DNA of 64,000 bases from Lachnobacterium bovis. Lineage in GTDB: Bacteria; Bacillota; Clostridia; Lachnospirales; Lachnospiraceae. The DNA lies in contig NZ_FOGW01000004.1 in assembly GCF_900111325.1 (NCBI RefSeq), forward strand, positions 234,867 to 298,866. Direction: 5' to 3'. The notes beneath the pieces were generated by a model. That model saw nothing but the letters and a program-made list of their open reading frames with translations. It ran no database searches and had not been told where the DNA came from. The position numbers and the translations under genes are program-made. Shown here one piece after another: positions 37,169-46,955 of the stretch; position 1 is the stretch's first letter; the number at the start of each line of letters is the position of its first letter.

Positions 37169-38332
37169 TTATTTTTCTCCGACTCTCTTATATATATTTT
37201 CCATTTTTTTACATATTTCATGAACATCACATTTTTTTACAGTTTCATAATTTTGTTTCAGATACATCCTATATTCTTCCTTTGATAAATCAACTGCTGT
37301 AAGTATTGCTTTTTTAATATCAAGATATGATAACGGATTAAAATAAAAACGCGAATCCTTTATCAAATCTACATTTCCCCTTACTTTGCTACAAATAATT
37401 GGCACATCGCAAGCCATTGCCTCCATTAAAGAAACAGGCAACCCCTCTCTTAGTGAAGGAAAAATATATAAATCACACACTTTACACAATTCAATTATAT
37501 CTGTTCTGTATCCTAACAATATGACTTTACCATCTAATTCTTGCTGTTTAATATAATCTTTTAGAACTTCCTCTTGATCTCCTATACCACATATAAAATA
37601 TTTAAACTTTAACTCATACTTCAATGAACTTAAAGCTTCTATTACACGTATGTGATTTTTTCGTGTTCCCAACTCACCTACCGATAAAAAAATAAGCTCA
37701 TCATCATGAACCCCTAGGCTTTCTCTTTTTTTCTTCCAATCTATTTTTATTTTATCAATTTCTTTAACGTCAACTCCAACACCTGGAATATACTCTATAT
37801 TTTTTGCTTTGAGTTTTTCCTTTGAAAAATTATAATCTTCCTCATTAATATTTATAATTGTATCAGTAAATTTACTAAGATATTTTTCTATCTTATAATA
37901 CATCCAACTACCCGAAATCTCTTCCTGCTGACCATCACCTTTATATTCAAAACTATATCCATGTGCTGTATAAATAACTTTAATGTTTCTTTTTTTTGCT
38001 TCTAATCTAACTAACGCACTAGCAACAGGGGTATGTGTATGTATAAAACAATATTCATTATTCTCTAATAATTCAGCAATTTGTTTTCGGGAAATTTTAT
38101 GTTGCTTAAAATTTTTGGCGCTTCTAGAAAAATCAATTTGAAAATATCTGACACCTAATTCTTCTAATTCTTTTTTTAATTTATCTATTATATCAGATGT
38201 GCAAGTATTACCTTCTATAAAATTGCTTGCTACATCAACTTCATATCCTAATTTTTTTAATAATTTTATATTCGGCATATTAAATTGCTCTATCATCGAT
38301 GCTGCCGTTGATACCATCAGTACTCGTTTCAT
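37169..38332 (-). CDS. Glycosyltransferase family 4, EpsD-like
   Basis: 387 residues. KRVLMVSTAASMIEQFN start, FIHTHTPVAS, the VIYTAHGYSFEYKG segment, SVGELGTRKNH and IFPSLREGLPVSLMEAMACDVPII with EX7E. Similar in layout to B. subtilis EpsD, likely adding the second sugar on the lipid carrier. GGAGGTCTATAA precedes the ATG. Its first 53 bases overlap the end of the sugar-transferase gene. Confidence 0.9.
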   Translation of the reverse strand: MKRVLMVSTAASMIEQFNMPNIKLLKKLGYEVDVASNFIEGNTCTSDIIDKLKKELEELGVRYFQIDFSRSAKNFKQHKISRKQIAELLENNEYCFIHTHTPVASALVRLEAKKRNIKVIYTAHGYSFEYKGDGQQEEISGSWMYYKIEKYLSKFTDTIININEEDYNFSKEKLKAKNIEYIPGVGVDVKEIDKIKIDWKKKRESLGVHDDELIFLSVGELGTRKNHIRVIEALSSLKYELKFKYFICGIGDQEEVLKDYIKQQELDGKVILLGYRTDIIELCKVCDLYIFPSLREGLPVSLMEAMACDVPIICSKVRGNVDLIKDSRFYFNPLSYLDIKKAILTAVDLSKEEYRMYLKQNYETVKKCDVHEICKKMENIYKRVGEK

Positions 38333-39080
38333 TTATAGACCTCCGTTTAACTTCATCATTACTCGTTTCCATTTTCACATTTTCAGCACCTTCTACATAA
38401 CCATCTCTCATAATTACAGTATAAAATGTCTTAAAAAAACATTTTAAATCTATTAAAATTCCATATTTTATATAATATTCACCATCTAATCTTGCTTTTG
38501 CCTTTGTTGTCAACTTATCTCTTCCATTCACTTGAGCCCATCCTGTTAACCCCGGTTTAATTTCATTTACTCTATATCTATCTCTTTCATTTATCAAATC
38601 ATATTGATTATATAGTGCTGGTCTTGGTCCAATCAGCGCCATATCTCCTTTTAAAATATTAATAAACTGTGGTAATTCATCTAAACTACTACCTCTTAAA
38701 AAACGTCCGACTTTAGTAATATAATTATTCGATTTGTTTAACATATGAGTTGGAATATACTGTGGTGTATCAACTGTCATCGTCCTAAATTTTATGATAT
38801 AAAATTCTTTCTTATTTTTCCCAATTCTTTTTTGTTTAAAAAAAGCTGGTCCTTTTGAGTCAATTTTTATACAACATACAATTATCAAAAAAATTGGACA
38901 CAATAAAACAAGTGCACTAAGCGAAAAAATCACATCTAAAATTCTTTTAAAAATCATATATATTTTCTTTATTTTTTGATTTTTTTCTAGAATCTTATCG
39001 TACTCAATATTATAATTCATGCTTGTTTTTTCATCAAAATTCAAGCACCCCTTATTATCAGTAAGCACATGTTTTATCAT
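38280..39080 (-). CDS. Initiating sugar-1-phosphate transferase (WbaP/EpsL type)
   Basis: 266 residues. One strong N-terminal membrane segment (about 47-72) followed by the polyprenyl-phosphate transferase domain: GPAFFKQKRIGKNKKEF, IIKFRTM, SLDELPQFINIL, GDMALIGPRPAL, KPGLTGWAQVNGRD and LDGEYYI. It loads the first sugar phosphate onto undecaprenyl phosphate to start the repeat unit. An extra Ser/Asn-rich tail of about 30 residues lies partly in the overlap with the next gene. Confidence 0.93.
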   Translation of the reverse strand: MIKHVLTDNKGCLNFDEKTSMNYNIEYDKILEKNQKIKKIYMIFKRILDVIFSLSALVLLCPIFLIIVCCIKIDSKGPAFFKQKRIGKNKKEFYIIKFRTMTVDTPQYIPTHMLNKSNNYITKVGRFLRGSSLDELPQFINILKGDMALIGPRPALYNQYDLINERDRYRVNEIKPGLTGWAQVNGRDKLTTKAKARLDGEYYIKYGILIDLKCFFKTFYTVIMRDGYVEGAENVKMETSNDEVKRRSINETSTDGINGSIDDRAI

Positions 39081-39107
39081 ACATTCACACCTCGTCTATG
39101 GCTCTAA

Positions 39108-39809
39108 TTACTCACCTTCTGCACCGTAATATTCACCATAATACTTTCCATAGTATTTTCCATAGTATTTGTTACCATCATAATCTACTTTATTAAGAAC
39201 CACGCCTAAAATATTACATCCTGTTTTTTCTATCTGCATTTTGATTTCTTGGATAAATTTATGGCTGACTTTTCCCTGCTGAACAACAATAACTGCTGCA
39301 TCACATTTTTTTGCAACGACTGCTGCATCAATTACGCTTCCTAGTGGAGGTGCATCAACAATTACATAATCATAATGTTCTCTCAAAAAGGCAATTAGTT
39401 GCTCAAATCTCTTTCCACTTAATAATTCAGATGGATTAGGTGGTACTAACCCCGAAAAAATAATATGCAACCCACTAATATTAGTTCTAAATAAAACTTC
39501 AGTAATAGATGCACGACCTGCAAGCAAGTGTGTAAGGCCTTTAACATTTCCTTTAACATTGTAGCGGCCTAAAATCACAGATTTTCGTAAATCTGCATCA
39601 ATAAATGCAACATTCTTTCCTGCCTCTGTCAATGTAACAGCAAGCCCCATTGCCACACTACTTTTTCCTTCTCCTGGTGTACAACTTGTAATTACAATAG
39701 TTTTATTAATATCTCCTGCAAACTCTATATTGGTTCTTAATGTTTTATATGATTCATTACTTCTAAAGTCTTTATCATCCTTAACATATTCAATATTTAC
39801 TTCTCTCAT
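39108..39809 (-). CDS. CpsD-like tyrosine kinase (BY-kinase) of EPS synthesis
   Basis: 233 residues. Walker A CTPGEGKSSVA (about 43-53), Walker A' FIDADLRK, Walker B VIVDAPPLG. The C-terminus is a tyrosine cluster of repeated YYGKYYG units, the autophosphorylation tail of BY-kinases. With the CpsC partner (four-base overlap) it controls chain length and export. CpsB, upstream, would remove the phosphates. Confidence 0.95.
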   Translation of the reverse strand: MREVNIEYVKDDKDFRSNESYKTLRTNIEFAGDINKTIVITSCTPGEGKSSVAMGLAVTLTEAGKNVAFIDADLRKSVILGRYNVKGNVKGLTHLLAGRASITEVLFRTNISGLHIIFSGLVPPNPSELLSGKRFEQLIAFLREHYDYVIVDAPPLGSVIDAAVVAKKCDAAVIVVQQGKVSHKFIQEIKMQIEKTGCNILGVVLNKVDYDGNKYYGKYYGKYYGEYYGAEGE

Positions 39810-40597
39810 GCTAAGCTCCCCTTCGTTCCATATTCATCTCGTTTATTTTTCTTTTTCTCTTTTCTTTTTTTACGATTTGAAACCTTTTCTGTCTCTTTAA
39901 CCGGAATTGATGCAAGTACTGTCAATCCTACTAAATTTTCAACATCTTCTGGTGTTTTAACTGTATCATCTAATTTATTTACTGCAACGACAATTACTGC
40001 AATAAAGAAAAATCCGATCACACCACCTAAAATCGTATTTTTTATAATATTTGGTGAAGAAGGTTTAGTTGGTAGACTAGCCTTTTCAACTGTATTAACA
40101 GCATCGATATTCATTACATCAACAATTTGATTTGAAACTTCTTTTCTTAATGTATTTGCCAAATCTCTAGCGATTTGAGGATTGTTATAAGTTACTCTTA
40201 TTTTTAAAATACGAGTATTATCTGGTGTATATACCGAAACACTTTTCTTTAATTCCTCTGTTGTTATGTTAGTTAAACCAACATTTTCTATTGTTTTTTC
40301 AAGAACCGGACGCGAAGTCACAAGCTCAGCATAATCACTTGTCAACTGATTACCAGCTGTCAAATCAGATGTTGTTATAGTATGTTGATCTTGCTTTGTT
40401 AATACATATACCCCCGTCTCTGAAGTATACTGTGGTTCTATAAAAAACTGTGTTGCAAAAAAGGCTGCCGTTGCGAAAATTATCACAACCGTTAACACAA
40501 TCAAAAAATGTGACCACAATATATATAAAATTTCCCCTATATCAATCACATCTTCAATTTGTTCATTTTGAGCATTAGAATTACTATAATTTATCAA
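39806..40597 (-). CDS. CpsC/Wzz-type chain-length regulator and kinase activator
   Basis: 263 residues. Two membrane helices (about 30-52 and 187-207) flank an extracytoplasmic domain; IEPQYTSETGVYVLTKQ and the VEKASLPTKPSSPN segment before TM2 are typical of Wzz/CpsC. The basic, Lys-rich cytoplasmic tail would contact CpsD. The start is TTG after GGAGGGG. It overlaps cpsD by four bases. Confidence 0.92.
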   Translation of the reverse strand: MINYSNSNAQNEQIEDVIDIGEILYILWSHFLIVLTVVIIFATAAFFATQFFIEPQYTSETGVYVLTKQDQHTITTSDLTAGNQLTSDYAELVTSRPVLEKTIENVGLTNITTEELKKSVSVYTPDNTRILKIRVTYNNPQIARDLANTLRKEVSNQIVDVMNIDAVNTVEKASLPTKPSSPNIIKNTILGGVIGFFFIAVIVVAVNKLDDTVKTPEDVENLVGLTVLASIPVKETEKVSNRKKRKEKKKNKRDEYGTKGSLA

Positions 40598-40638
40598 ACT
40601 ATCCCCTCCCTATTATCTGCATAATAAGCAATTTCTAA

Positions 40639-41367
40639 TCAATTAATTCTTTTGCCTTGAAGAATCCTTAGCTGATTCTCCATAAAAATATCTTGTGCAT
40701 AATCCATTCCTATTTTTTTTACTACATAATTTGCAGCTTTACTAAGATTAGGTTTCCTATCATTTAAATCATGAGCATCTGTTGCAACTAAATCAATCAA
40801 TTCCTCTTTAAGAACTTTTTTCATAAACTTTTTATGTTCTCTGTCATTTGGTTTATAAATCGTATTGGCATTCATTTGTATAAGAACTCCCATACCCTTA
40901 ACGTGCTCAACCTTTTCTAGATCTTTTCTCAAAACTTCATACCGTTCAACATGAGCTAATATTACATCGTAGCCACACGCTTTTAATTTTTGAAAGGCAC
41001 GTAACATTTCATCGTATGAAATCATAGGAGAAAATTCAACTAAAACATAATCCGTTTTATTTATAGTTCTTATTATATGTGGTGATTCTTCTAGAATTGA
41101 GGAATAAAAATAGAACTCTCCTCCTAAATACAGATGCATCTGTGGATATTTACTTCTAACGATTTCTTTTAATTCTTCAAATTTACTTACAATTTCTTCC
41201 TCTGGCAATAAATAACGCGGTGCCTTTATATGTGGTGTTAAAACCAGACCAATTATTCCATCTTCTAATGCCATTTCAATCATTTTTTCTGCCATCTCTA
41301 AATTCCTTGCTCCATCATCTACTCCTGGCAAAATATGACTATGAATATCAATAAACCCTTCTAGCAT
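40639..41367 (-). CDS. CpsB-like PHP-family tyrosine phosphatase
   Basis: 242 residues. Metal-binding PHP motif FIDIHSHILPGVDDGARN at the N-terminus, then LTPHIKAPR, the LGGEFYF strand, LAHVERYE and ATDAHDLNDRKP. It removes phosphates from CpsD tyrosines. AAGGAGATTAAGTT precedes the ATG. It is the first gene of the EPS operon as read on the minus strand. Confidence 0.95.
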   Translation of the reverse strand: MLEGFIDIHSHILPGVDDGARNLEMAEKMIEMALEDGIIGLVLTPHIKAPRYLLPEEEIVSKFEELKEIVRSKYPQMHLYLGGEFYFYSSILEESPHIIRTINKTDYVLVEFSPMISYDEMLRAFQKLKACGYDVILAHVERYEVLRKDLEKVEHVKGMGVLIQMNANTIYKPNDREHKKFMKKVLKEELIDLVATDAHDLNDRKPNLSKAANYVVKKIGMDYAQDIFMENQLRILQGKRIN

Positions 41368-41480
41368 AACTTAATCTCCTTTAAATATATCCTATACATT
41401 TTATCGGAGTTTTATACTATTTATTTAATTTTTACTCTGCTTTTACAAATACGTTACTTTTATAAATAAAAATTCATAAA

Positions 41481-41520
41481 AAAAAGATGAGCAACAGAAC
41501 CATCTCTCTTACTCATCTTT
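41481..41520 (-). terminator. Terminator upstream of the EPS operon, after the surface-protein gene
   Basis: Arms AAAGATGAG and CTCATCTTT around a loop of about 20 bases, with A and T runs on both sides; 46 bases after the stop at 41567. Confidence 0.75.
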
Positions 41521-41566
41521 AAATTCATATTAAACTTTACAGTTATTTTTTTATTTAATAATTATC

Positions 41567-42403
41567 TTACTTTTCTTTTTTTAGTGAAACCATTGTTAAT
41601 GCTGAACAAATAATTATTCCCGAAAGTAGCCAAACCACTCCGTAACCATCATTTGTATTAGGCGATTTTCCTTTACCTTTTCCACCGCCGCCACCTGTTG
41701 TTATAACACTTCTCGTTGCTAAACCTGATGATTTATTTCCACTACTTTGAGTATAGGTTGCACCTTTTGAAGGGGATGGAATATCGATACTGCCACCACC
41801 ACTATTACCTTTTGAAGTATCATTTTTATTATCTTTATCAACTACACTTCCAGTTCCATTATCTTTCGTTTCAACACCTTTTTCAGTTTGAAAAATTCCT
41901 GTAGTTTTTCTAAATTCTGAGATATCACCATCATAATCAACTATTGTAATATATATAGGAGAAAAATTTTCAAAACTTGGGGAAATTTCTCCCGCATCTG
42001 AAATCTTTAAAATCTGTCTTGTCCAGTATCCCTCTTTTGTATTATAATGCGAAACAATAGCAATTTTCTTTGCATACTGTTCACCAAGATAAATAACAAT
42101 ACATCCACTGCCTTGAGCCCTAACATCCATCTTAAAATTATTTACAATACCTAAGTCATTTTTTTCTAGACGCTCATTTATATCCTTTGCTTCGCTTTCT
42201 AAAGCTTTTAGAGCCTCTGGATTTGTAATATCTGGTTCTACACTTTTTATTATAACCCCATCTTTGGCTTCTATACAATCTTTCGTAATACCTTTGGCCT
42301 CATCAATAACCACCGCAATAGCACTTCCTGCCGCAAAAGCAGTCACATTCATCGCAAACACCAATATTGTCGTTAATACCACCTTTATTAACTTCTTATT
42401 CAT
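41567..42403 (-). CDS. Secreted surface protein with SPNTN sorting-like signal
   Basis: 278 residues. Signal peptide (KKLIKVVLTTILVFAMNVTAFAAGS, in two short pieces a basic start and hydrophobic core ending near 26). The middle (27-165) has no recognised domain. A Gly/Ser/Lys-rich linker precedes SPNTND (247-252), a hydrophobic helix and a KKEK tail, the layout of a sortase substrate. A class B sortase gene lies about 1.4 kb away. GGAGGATAAAGC before the ATG. Confidence 0.75.
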   Translation of the reverse strand: MNKKLIKVVLTTILVFAMNVTAFAAGSAIAVVIDEAKGITKDCIEAKDGVIIKSVEPDITNPEALKALESEAKDINERLEKNDLGIVNNFKMDVRAQGSGCIVIYLGEQYAKKIAIVSHYNTKEGYWTRQILKISDAGEISPSFENFSPIYITIVDYDGDISEFRKTTGIFQTEKGVETKDNGTGSVVDKDNKNDTSKGNSGGGSIDIPSPSKGATYTQSSGNKSSGLATRSVITTGGGGGKGKGKSPNTNDGYGVVWLLSGIIICSALTMVSLKKEK

Positions 42404-42625
42404 GCTTTATCCTCCCTAGCTTGCTACAATGTTAGTATAATTCACCACAAAACTCCAAATTACACAGACATTTTCTGATTCTTTTTTATTCTTTATAAAC
42501 AAAATCTAGTTATGTACAATTATTTTATCGAATGATTCAATTGCTTATTAATAATCAGTTTAAATATTTTATAAATTTTAATAATTTACGGCAGAATATC
42601 TATGCAAGCCTTTTTAGAGTTCTTT

Positions 42626-42655
42626 ATTCTTTTTTATTCTTTTTTATTCTTTTTT
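42626..42655. repeat. Three-copy 10-base repeat ATTCTTTTTT
   Basis: Three perfect head-to-tail copies immediately downstream of the LCP gene stop (42665). The remainder of 42404-42625 is AT-rich and shows no gene. Confidence 0.85.
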
Positions 42656-42664
42656 GATAAAATC

Positions 42665-43783
42665 TTATTTTTTTTCATAGAAAATATCTAATAGCATTTC
42701 ATATGATTTATCTTTATCTGGAATAAATTCATCAAATTTTGTTGTCGTTGGTCCTTGATAAATTCCTGGTAAAACTTTATATTCTTCAACTTTATAATCT
42801 CCCGTAGCAAAAATCGAACCTAAATAACTTACTTCTGAAGCTGAAATATTAGTTACCATATTATTTCTTAATGCATTTAAGATTCCAATCACAGACGTCG
42901 GATTCTCTTTAAAATGCTGCTGTACTGTTGCCATTAATCCCCTAACATAATCTTTTTGTCTATTTATTCTTTGCATATTACTTCCTGTAACATTTGTATC
43001 TCTATATCTCAAAAACTTTTCTGCTTTAATTCCTGTCATAACAATTGTAGCGCCTTTTTTATATGCACTATCAATATATGTATAATCTTCCGACATTGTA
43101 ACATTTACGCCACCCATTCCATCATTAATAATTGGTATTGCTTCGAAATTAACAGCTGCGTAATTATTTATTGGAATATCATACAAAATTTTTGATACCG
43201 AATTTAACATATCATTACAACTTTTTTCTTTTCCATCTCCATATGCATATTGCAAACAAACTTGACCTTTTATAATATCAGATACTTTACCACTTTTAGT
43301 TCGAGTCAAAATATCAGTAATTGTATCTCTTGGAATGTTAATGTTATTAACTACTTTTTTATCTGTATCAATCGATACAACACAAATAACATCCGCTTGA
43401 CCGAACTCCCCTGGGACTTTACTTTTGGCCGCTATGTCACCTTCTGAATCAATTCCCATAAACAAAATATTAATAACATTATCCTTTAATTTATATTTTT
43501 CTCCATTATACTTAACTACATCTTCTATATTATTCTTCCCATTTGAAGCATTTTGTGATTTTGCAATGAGTTTTTGTTTTCCATTAGAAATCATAAATGC
43601 TACTGTTGCCGTGCCTATTCCCGCTAAAAGTAAACATACTGCAAGTACGGCAACTAAAATTTTTAACTTCTTATTTTTTTTTCGATGATGTCTATGGCTG
43701 CTTCCGTGATGACTATGATGTCTAGGATGAGAACTGCTATGTCGTCTATGATAATCATCACTAGATTTATAACTTCTACTCAT
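42665..43783 (-). CDS. LCP-family wall-polymer ligase with histidine-rich cytoplasmic tail
   Basis: 372 residues. Residues 12-37 hold ten His plus many Arg, Ser and Lys, before a transmembrane helix (about 42-66). The LCP domain follows: LFMGIDSEGD, DVICVVSID, NINIPRDTI, FLRYRDTNVTGSN with RQK. It should attach glycopolymers to peptidoglycan. The TAATG overlap with the sortase gene shows co-transcription. The His-rich tail is unusual for the family and could bind metal or nucleic acid (inference). Confidence 0.9.
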   Translation of the reverse strand: MSRSYKSSDDYHRRHSSSHPRHHSHHGSSHRHHRKKNKKLKILVAVLAVCLLLAGIGTATVAFMISNGKQKLIAKSQNASNGKNNIEDVVKYNGEKYKLKDNVINILFMGIDSEGDIAAKSKVPGEFGQADVICVVSIDTDKKVVNNINIPRDTITDILTRTKSGKVSDIIKGQVCLQYAYGDGKEKSCNDMLNSVSKILYDIPINNYAAVNFEAIPIINDGMGGVNVTMSEDYTYIDSAYKKGATIVMTGIKAEKFLRYRDTNVTGSNMQRINRQKDYVRGLMATVQQHFKENPTSVIGILNALRNNMVTNISASEVSYLGSIFATGDYKVEEYKVLPGIYQGPTTTKFDEFIPDKDKSYEMLLDIFYEKK

Positions 43784-44601
43784 TAATTATTCTCCTCCTC
43801 TTTCCACTTATTTCCCTGTCCATCATCTTCAAGATAAGCTTGGACAATATATCTATAATCTGGATTTCCAATACAAGTTGACAACGTTATAATCTTTGAA
43901 TTCTTTGTAACTTCTGGAGTCGCATCTATATTATTCTTCATATTCTGATTTGACAAAATAGATTGTAAATAGGTATCAAATACTGCTCTATCCTTAAAAT
44001 CATCATATTTTTCTAAAATCAAATCGTTACTTGTTACATATGCAGCAAAAATTTTATACTTCATTTTATAATTTTTTGTATATATATCTATTTCCCTATT
44101 AGCATTAAAAAAATCTTTGTCTTCAAACTTATGTAATGTTGCAAACATACTTTTATCTTTCATATTATGACCATATATCACTGTATTAGGATCTGTAAAC
44201 TCTGGTGAATTCCTTTTTTGTGTATAAATGCAACCTGGGTAGCCACTAGAATGATCAACATTATGTTCTAGATAATAATCTTCTGGCAGCCCATCAGAAC
44301 TTCTTAAAATAGGATAATCTACATTTGTATTAGGAATTTTAATCCATGCATATATATCTGGATTAATTTTATATAATTCGTCAAAATTAATATCTGTTTG
44401 TTTTGGATATTCTTTTACTTTAGACTTTTTATTTTTATTTGATTTCTTTTCAACTTTTTGAACACTATATGCTTTTTTCTTTATATCTTCATATTTAGTT
44501 TTCTTAAGACTTAAAGAACCTAGATAAGCGCCAATACTTGCTACACAAATTATTATTACAATACCTAGTAGCATTTTTACCGCTCTATTTGTTTCTCTCA
44601 T
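43783..44601 (-). CDS. srtB: Class B sortase
   Basis: 272 residues. One N-terminal membrane helix (about 8-28), then the sortase fold: INPDIYAWIKIPNTNVDYPI is the class B start, YLEHNVD, the His motif VIYGHNMKD, and the active site TLSTCIGNPDYRY with C243 and R250. It cleaves a C-terminal sorting signal and links the protein to peptidoglycan. Class B enzymes of clostridia are known to use SPxTG-like signals, which match two proteins in this window. GGGGAGGATGC precedes the ATG. Confidence 0.93.
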   Translation of the reverse strand: MRETNRAVKMLLGIVIIICVASIGAYLGSLSLKKTKYEDIKKKAYSVQKVEKKSNKNKKSKVKEYPKQTDINFDELYKINPDIYAWIKIPNTNVDYPILRSSDGLPEDYYLEHNVDHSSGYPGCIYTQKRNSPEFTDPNTVIYGHNMKDKSMFATLHKFEDKDFFNANREIDIYTKNYKMKYKIFAAYVTSNDLILEKYDDFKDRAVFDTYLQSILSNQNMKNNIDATPEVTKNSKIITLSTCIGNPDYRYIVQAYLEDDGQGNKWKEEENN

Positions 44602-44776
44602 AACAAAGCATCCTCCCCTTTTCTATAGATAGACTACTTTCTTTACCTTGCTTCTTTTTTTCTTACTTCTTCTTTTACCTTTATTATTAAAAATCACTAA
44701 ATTACATTCCCATAATACATCTTTTATTTCGACTTTATTTATATTAAATTTAGAATATTTATAAATATAAATATTT

Positions 44777-44819
44777 TAAAAAGTCTTGCTAAGCTATTAA
44801 TTAGCTTAACAAGACTTTT
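44777..44819 (-). terminator. Terminator between the large LCP gene and srtB
   Basis: Arms AAAAGTCTTG..TAAGCTA and TTAGCTTA..CAAGACTTTT, nearly perfect over about 17 bases, loop TTAA. It is about 75 bases past the LCP stop, so the two units are separate transcripts. The rest of 44602-44895 is AT-rich and shows nothing else. Confidence 0.85.
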
Positions 44820-44895
44820 AATCTAGTTAATTATAATATGTTTTTTATATGATAGATTTATCTATCACTTAACAATTTTAAGTTCTCATCTAAGT

Positions 44896-46836
44896 CTAAG
44901 GTGTCGTCACCACTTCAGATTGTGTATTATCACTCTCTTGAATAGATGGTTCTGTCGAACCTGAAGATGCTGAACCACCTTCAGTTTGACCATTTCCTCC
45001 TGCTTGTGTCCCACCATGATTAATGTGGTGTTCCGGTTGCTTTATCGTTTCTGTATGTTTCTCAGGAGTTCTTGGCTTAGTCTCTGTATTCACAATTCTG
45101 TTTCTATTTCTTGTAGTTGTTTTCTTTTCTGTATTTCTTTCAGATGAAGTATTCTCTGTATCCTGCGTATTATATGATTTTCTTCTTGTCTTAGATGAAC
45201 TTTCTGTACTATCATCAGAATACTTAGACTTACTATAACTTGAATCATCTGACGAATCATACAAATCTTTAACCTTCTTATCATCTTTAGTTAAGATTCC
45301 ATTTTCAGCTCTATCGCGAATTCTCTTTTCTTCTTTCTCAATTAAATCTTGATTTAATTTTTTGCCAGAATATATTTCTTTGATTAATCTCTTTCCTTCA
45401 TCAATAGACTCAACACTTGGAAGCATTACATAGGCTCTACTTCCTAAAGAATATGGAACTCTCTTAGCGTTACATCCTGTAGCATGATATGTTGAAATTG
45501 TCCAATCTTGTCCTTCATCTAACTGTAACTGAACTAATTCAGAAATAACTGAATAAGGAATGTTCATCTCAAAACTACTCTCTATACTCTTAAGTACAGA
45601 TTCGTAATTAGTAAGCATTTTAGTCGACATACATTTTTTAACTACAGCCTTGATTACTTTCATTTGATCAATACCACGTTGCTCATCACCCATGTCCTTG
45701 AATGCTTTACGTTCTCTTGCAAATGAAAGAGCTCTCGCTCCATTTAATTTATTAATACCCTTTGAATATTTCTGTCCATCATGAGCTGTAAACTTGTAAT
45801 CTGAATCAACTTCAATTCCACCTAATGCATCAATAATATTTCTAAAGCCTGTAAAATTCAATCTGAAATAATAATCAATTTTACATCCATAAATATCTTC
45901 TAATGTATCAATAGATTTATTAATACCATATAAACCAGCATGTGTTAACTTATCGTAATTGCCTTTTGAAACCCCAGGTATCTTAACATAATAATCTCTA
46001 GGTGTAGAAAGCAACATTACTTGATGAGTTTTTACATTAATGAAAGCGATAATATTAACATCACTTCTACTTGTTACTGATGGATCTCCCTCTGTATCAA
46101 TACCACTAATATATACAGCAAATGTATCTTTTAATTTTCCACTAACTTTTTGCTCAGAATCAGTTTTAATCTCATATGTAGCGATTACCTTTAATTCCTT
46201 AGAAATATTTTCGAAACCTTCAATATCATCGAAACTATCTAAATATCCTTTTTTCAAAATTAAAGCATCTACTTTTTTACTTCTAATTGCTTTAAAACTT
46301 TCATTAACATTGTCTAAGCCTTTAGTTTTAATAGATTTACCAACATCTTTTTTAATATAATTTACTGTTCTTTTAGTAATATCTTCATCTTGGTTTGCTA
46401 GAACACCAAAACTATAATTTTTAGCATCTTTAATATTCTTAGCCTTGTCATCTTTTAAAACATAAACACATACTTCTGTCTTATCTTGATTATTTTTTGA
46501 AATTTCTTCAAAAGCTAATCTACCTCTTATCATGTAAACACTACCAATAATTAGTAGCACACTCATAATTGAAGCCAAACCAGCTCCAACATAAAAAAAG
46601 TTATCAGCCTTCTTAAATCTCATCACCGCACCAAGTACAGCAAAGATAATTAGAAGAACAAATGCACCTAAGAAAATATATTTGTTAGGTAACACTTGTA
46701 CATACTCAAGAACACCTATTGTAGCTATTGATGCAATAAAAAGTATTGCAAGAATAATTCGACCAATAACCGTTCTTCTTCTCAAGCTTCCTTCTTTAAA
46801 CTCAATAGATTCATTTTGTTCGCTATTATTATTCAA
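44896..46836 (-). CDS. Large LCP-family protein with several N-terminal helices and Ser/Thr-rich tail
   Basis: 646 residues; TTG start after GAGAGGAAAAG. Three N-terminal helices (about 24-46, 53-72 and 79-102) precede an added domain (about 110-235). The LCP core follows: VYISGIDTEGD, DVNIIAFIN, STPRDYYVKIP, ALSFARERKAF with QRG. From about 500 the chain is Ser/Thr/Lys-rich and low complexity, ending in a Gly/Ser region. It probably ligates wall polymers. The tail resembles a wall-spanning spacer. Confidence 0.9.
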   Translation of the reverse strand: MNNNSEQNESIEFKEGSLRRRTVIGRIILAILFIASIATIGVLEYVQVLPNKYIFLGAFVLLIIFAVLGAVMRFKKADNFFYVGAGLASIMSVLLIIGSVYMIRGRLAFEEISKNNQDKTEVCVYVLKDDKAKNIKDAKNYSFGVLANQDEDITKRTVNYIKKDVGKSIKTKGLDNVNESFKAIRSKKVDALILKKGYLDSFDDIEGFENISKELKVIATYEIKTDSEQKVSGKLKDTFAVYISGIDTEGDPSVTSRSDVNIIAFINVKTHQVMLLSTPRDYYVKIPGVSKGNYDKLTHAGLYGINKSIDTLEDIYGCKIDYYFRLNFTGFRNIIDALGGIEVDSDYKFTAHDGQKYSKGINKLNGARALSFARERKAFKDMGDEQRGIDQMKVIKAVVKKCMSTKMLTNYESVLKSIESSFEMNIPYSVISELVQLQLDEGQDWTISTYHATGCNAKRVPYSLGSRAYVMLPSVESIDEGKRLIKEIYSGKKLNQDLIEKEEKRIRDRAENGILTKDDKKVKDLYDSSDDSSYSKSKYSDDSTESSSKTRRKSYNTQDTENTSSERNTEKKTTTRNRNRIVNTETKPRTPEKHTETIKQPEHHINHGGTQAGGNGQTEGGSASSGSTEPSIQESDNTQSEVVTTP

Positions 46837-46955
46837 TTTCTTTTCCTCTCATTTTTCCACTAAATATCCTAGTTTTTATTAATTTATATAACAAACACTA
46901 TTTTGAATTATAACTATTTTCTATATTTTTTTCAATAGTATTTATAATATTAACA

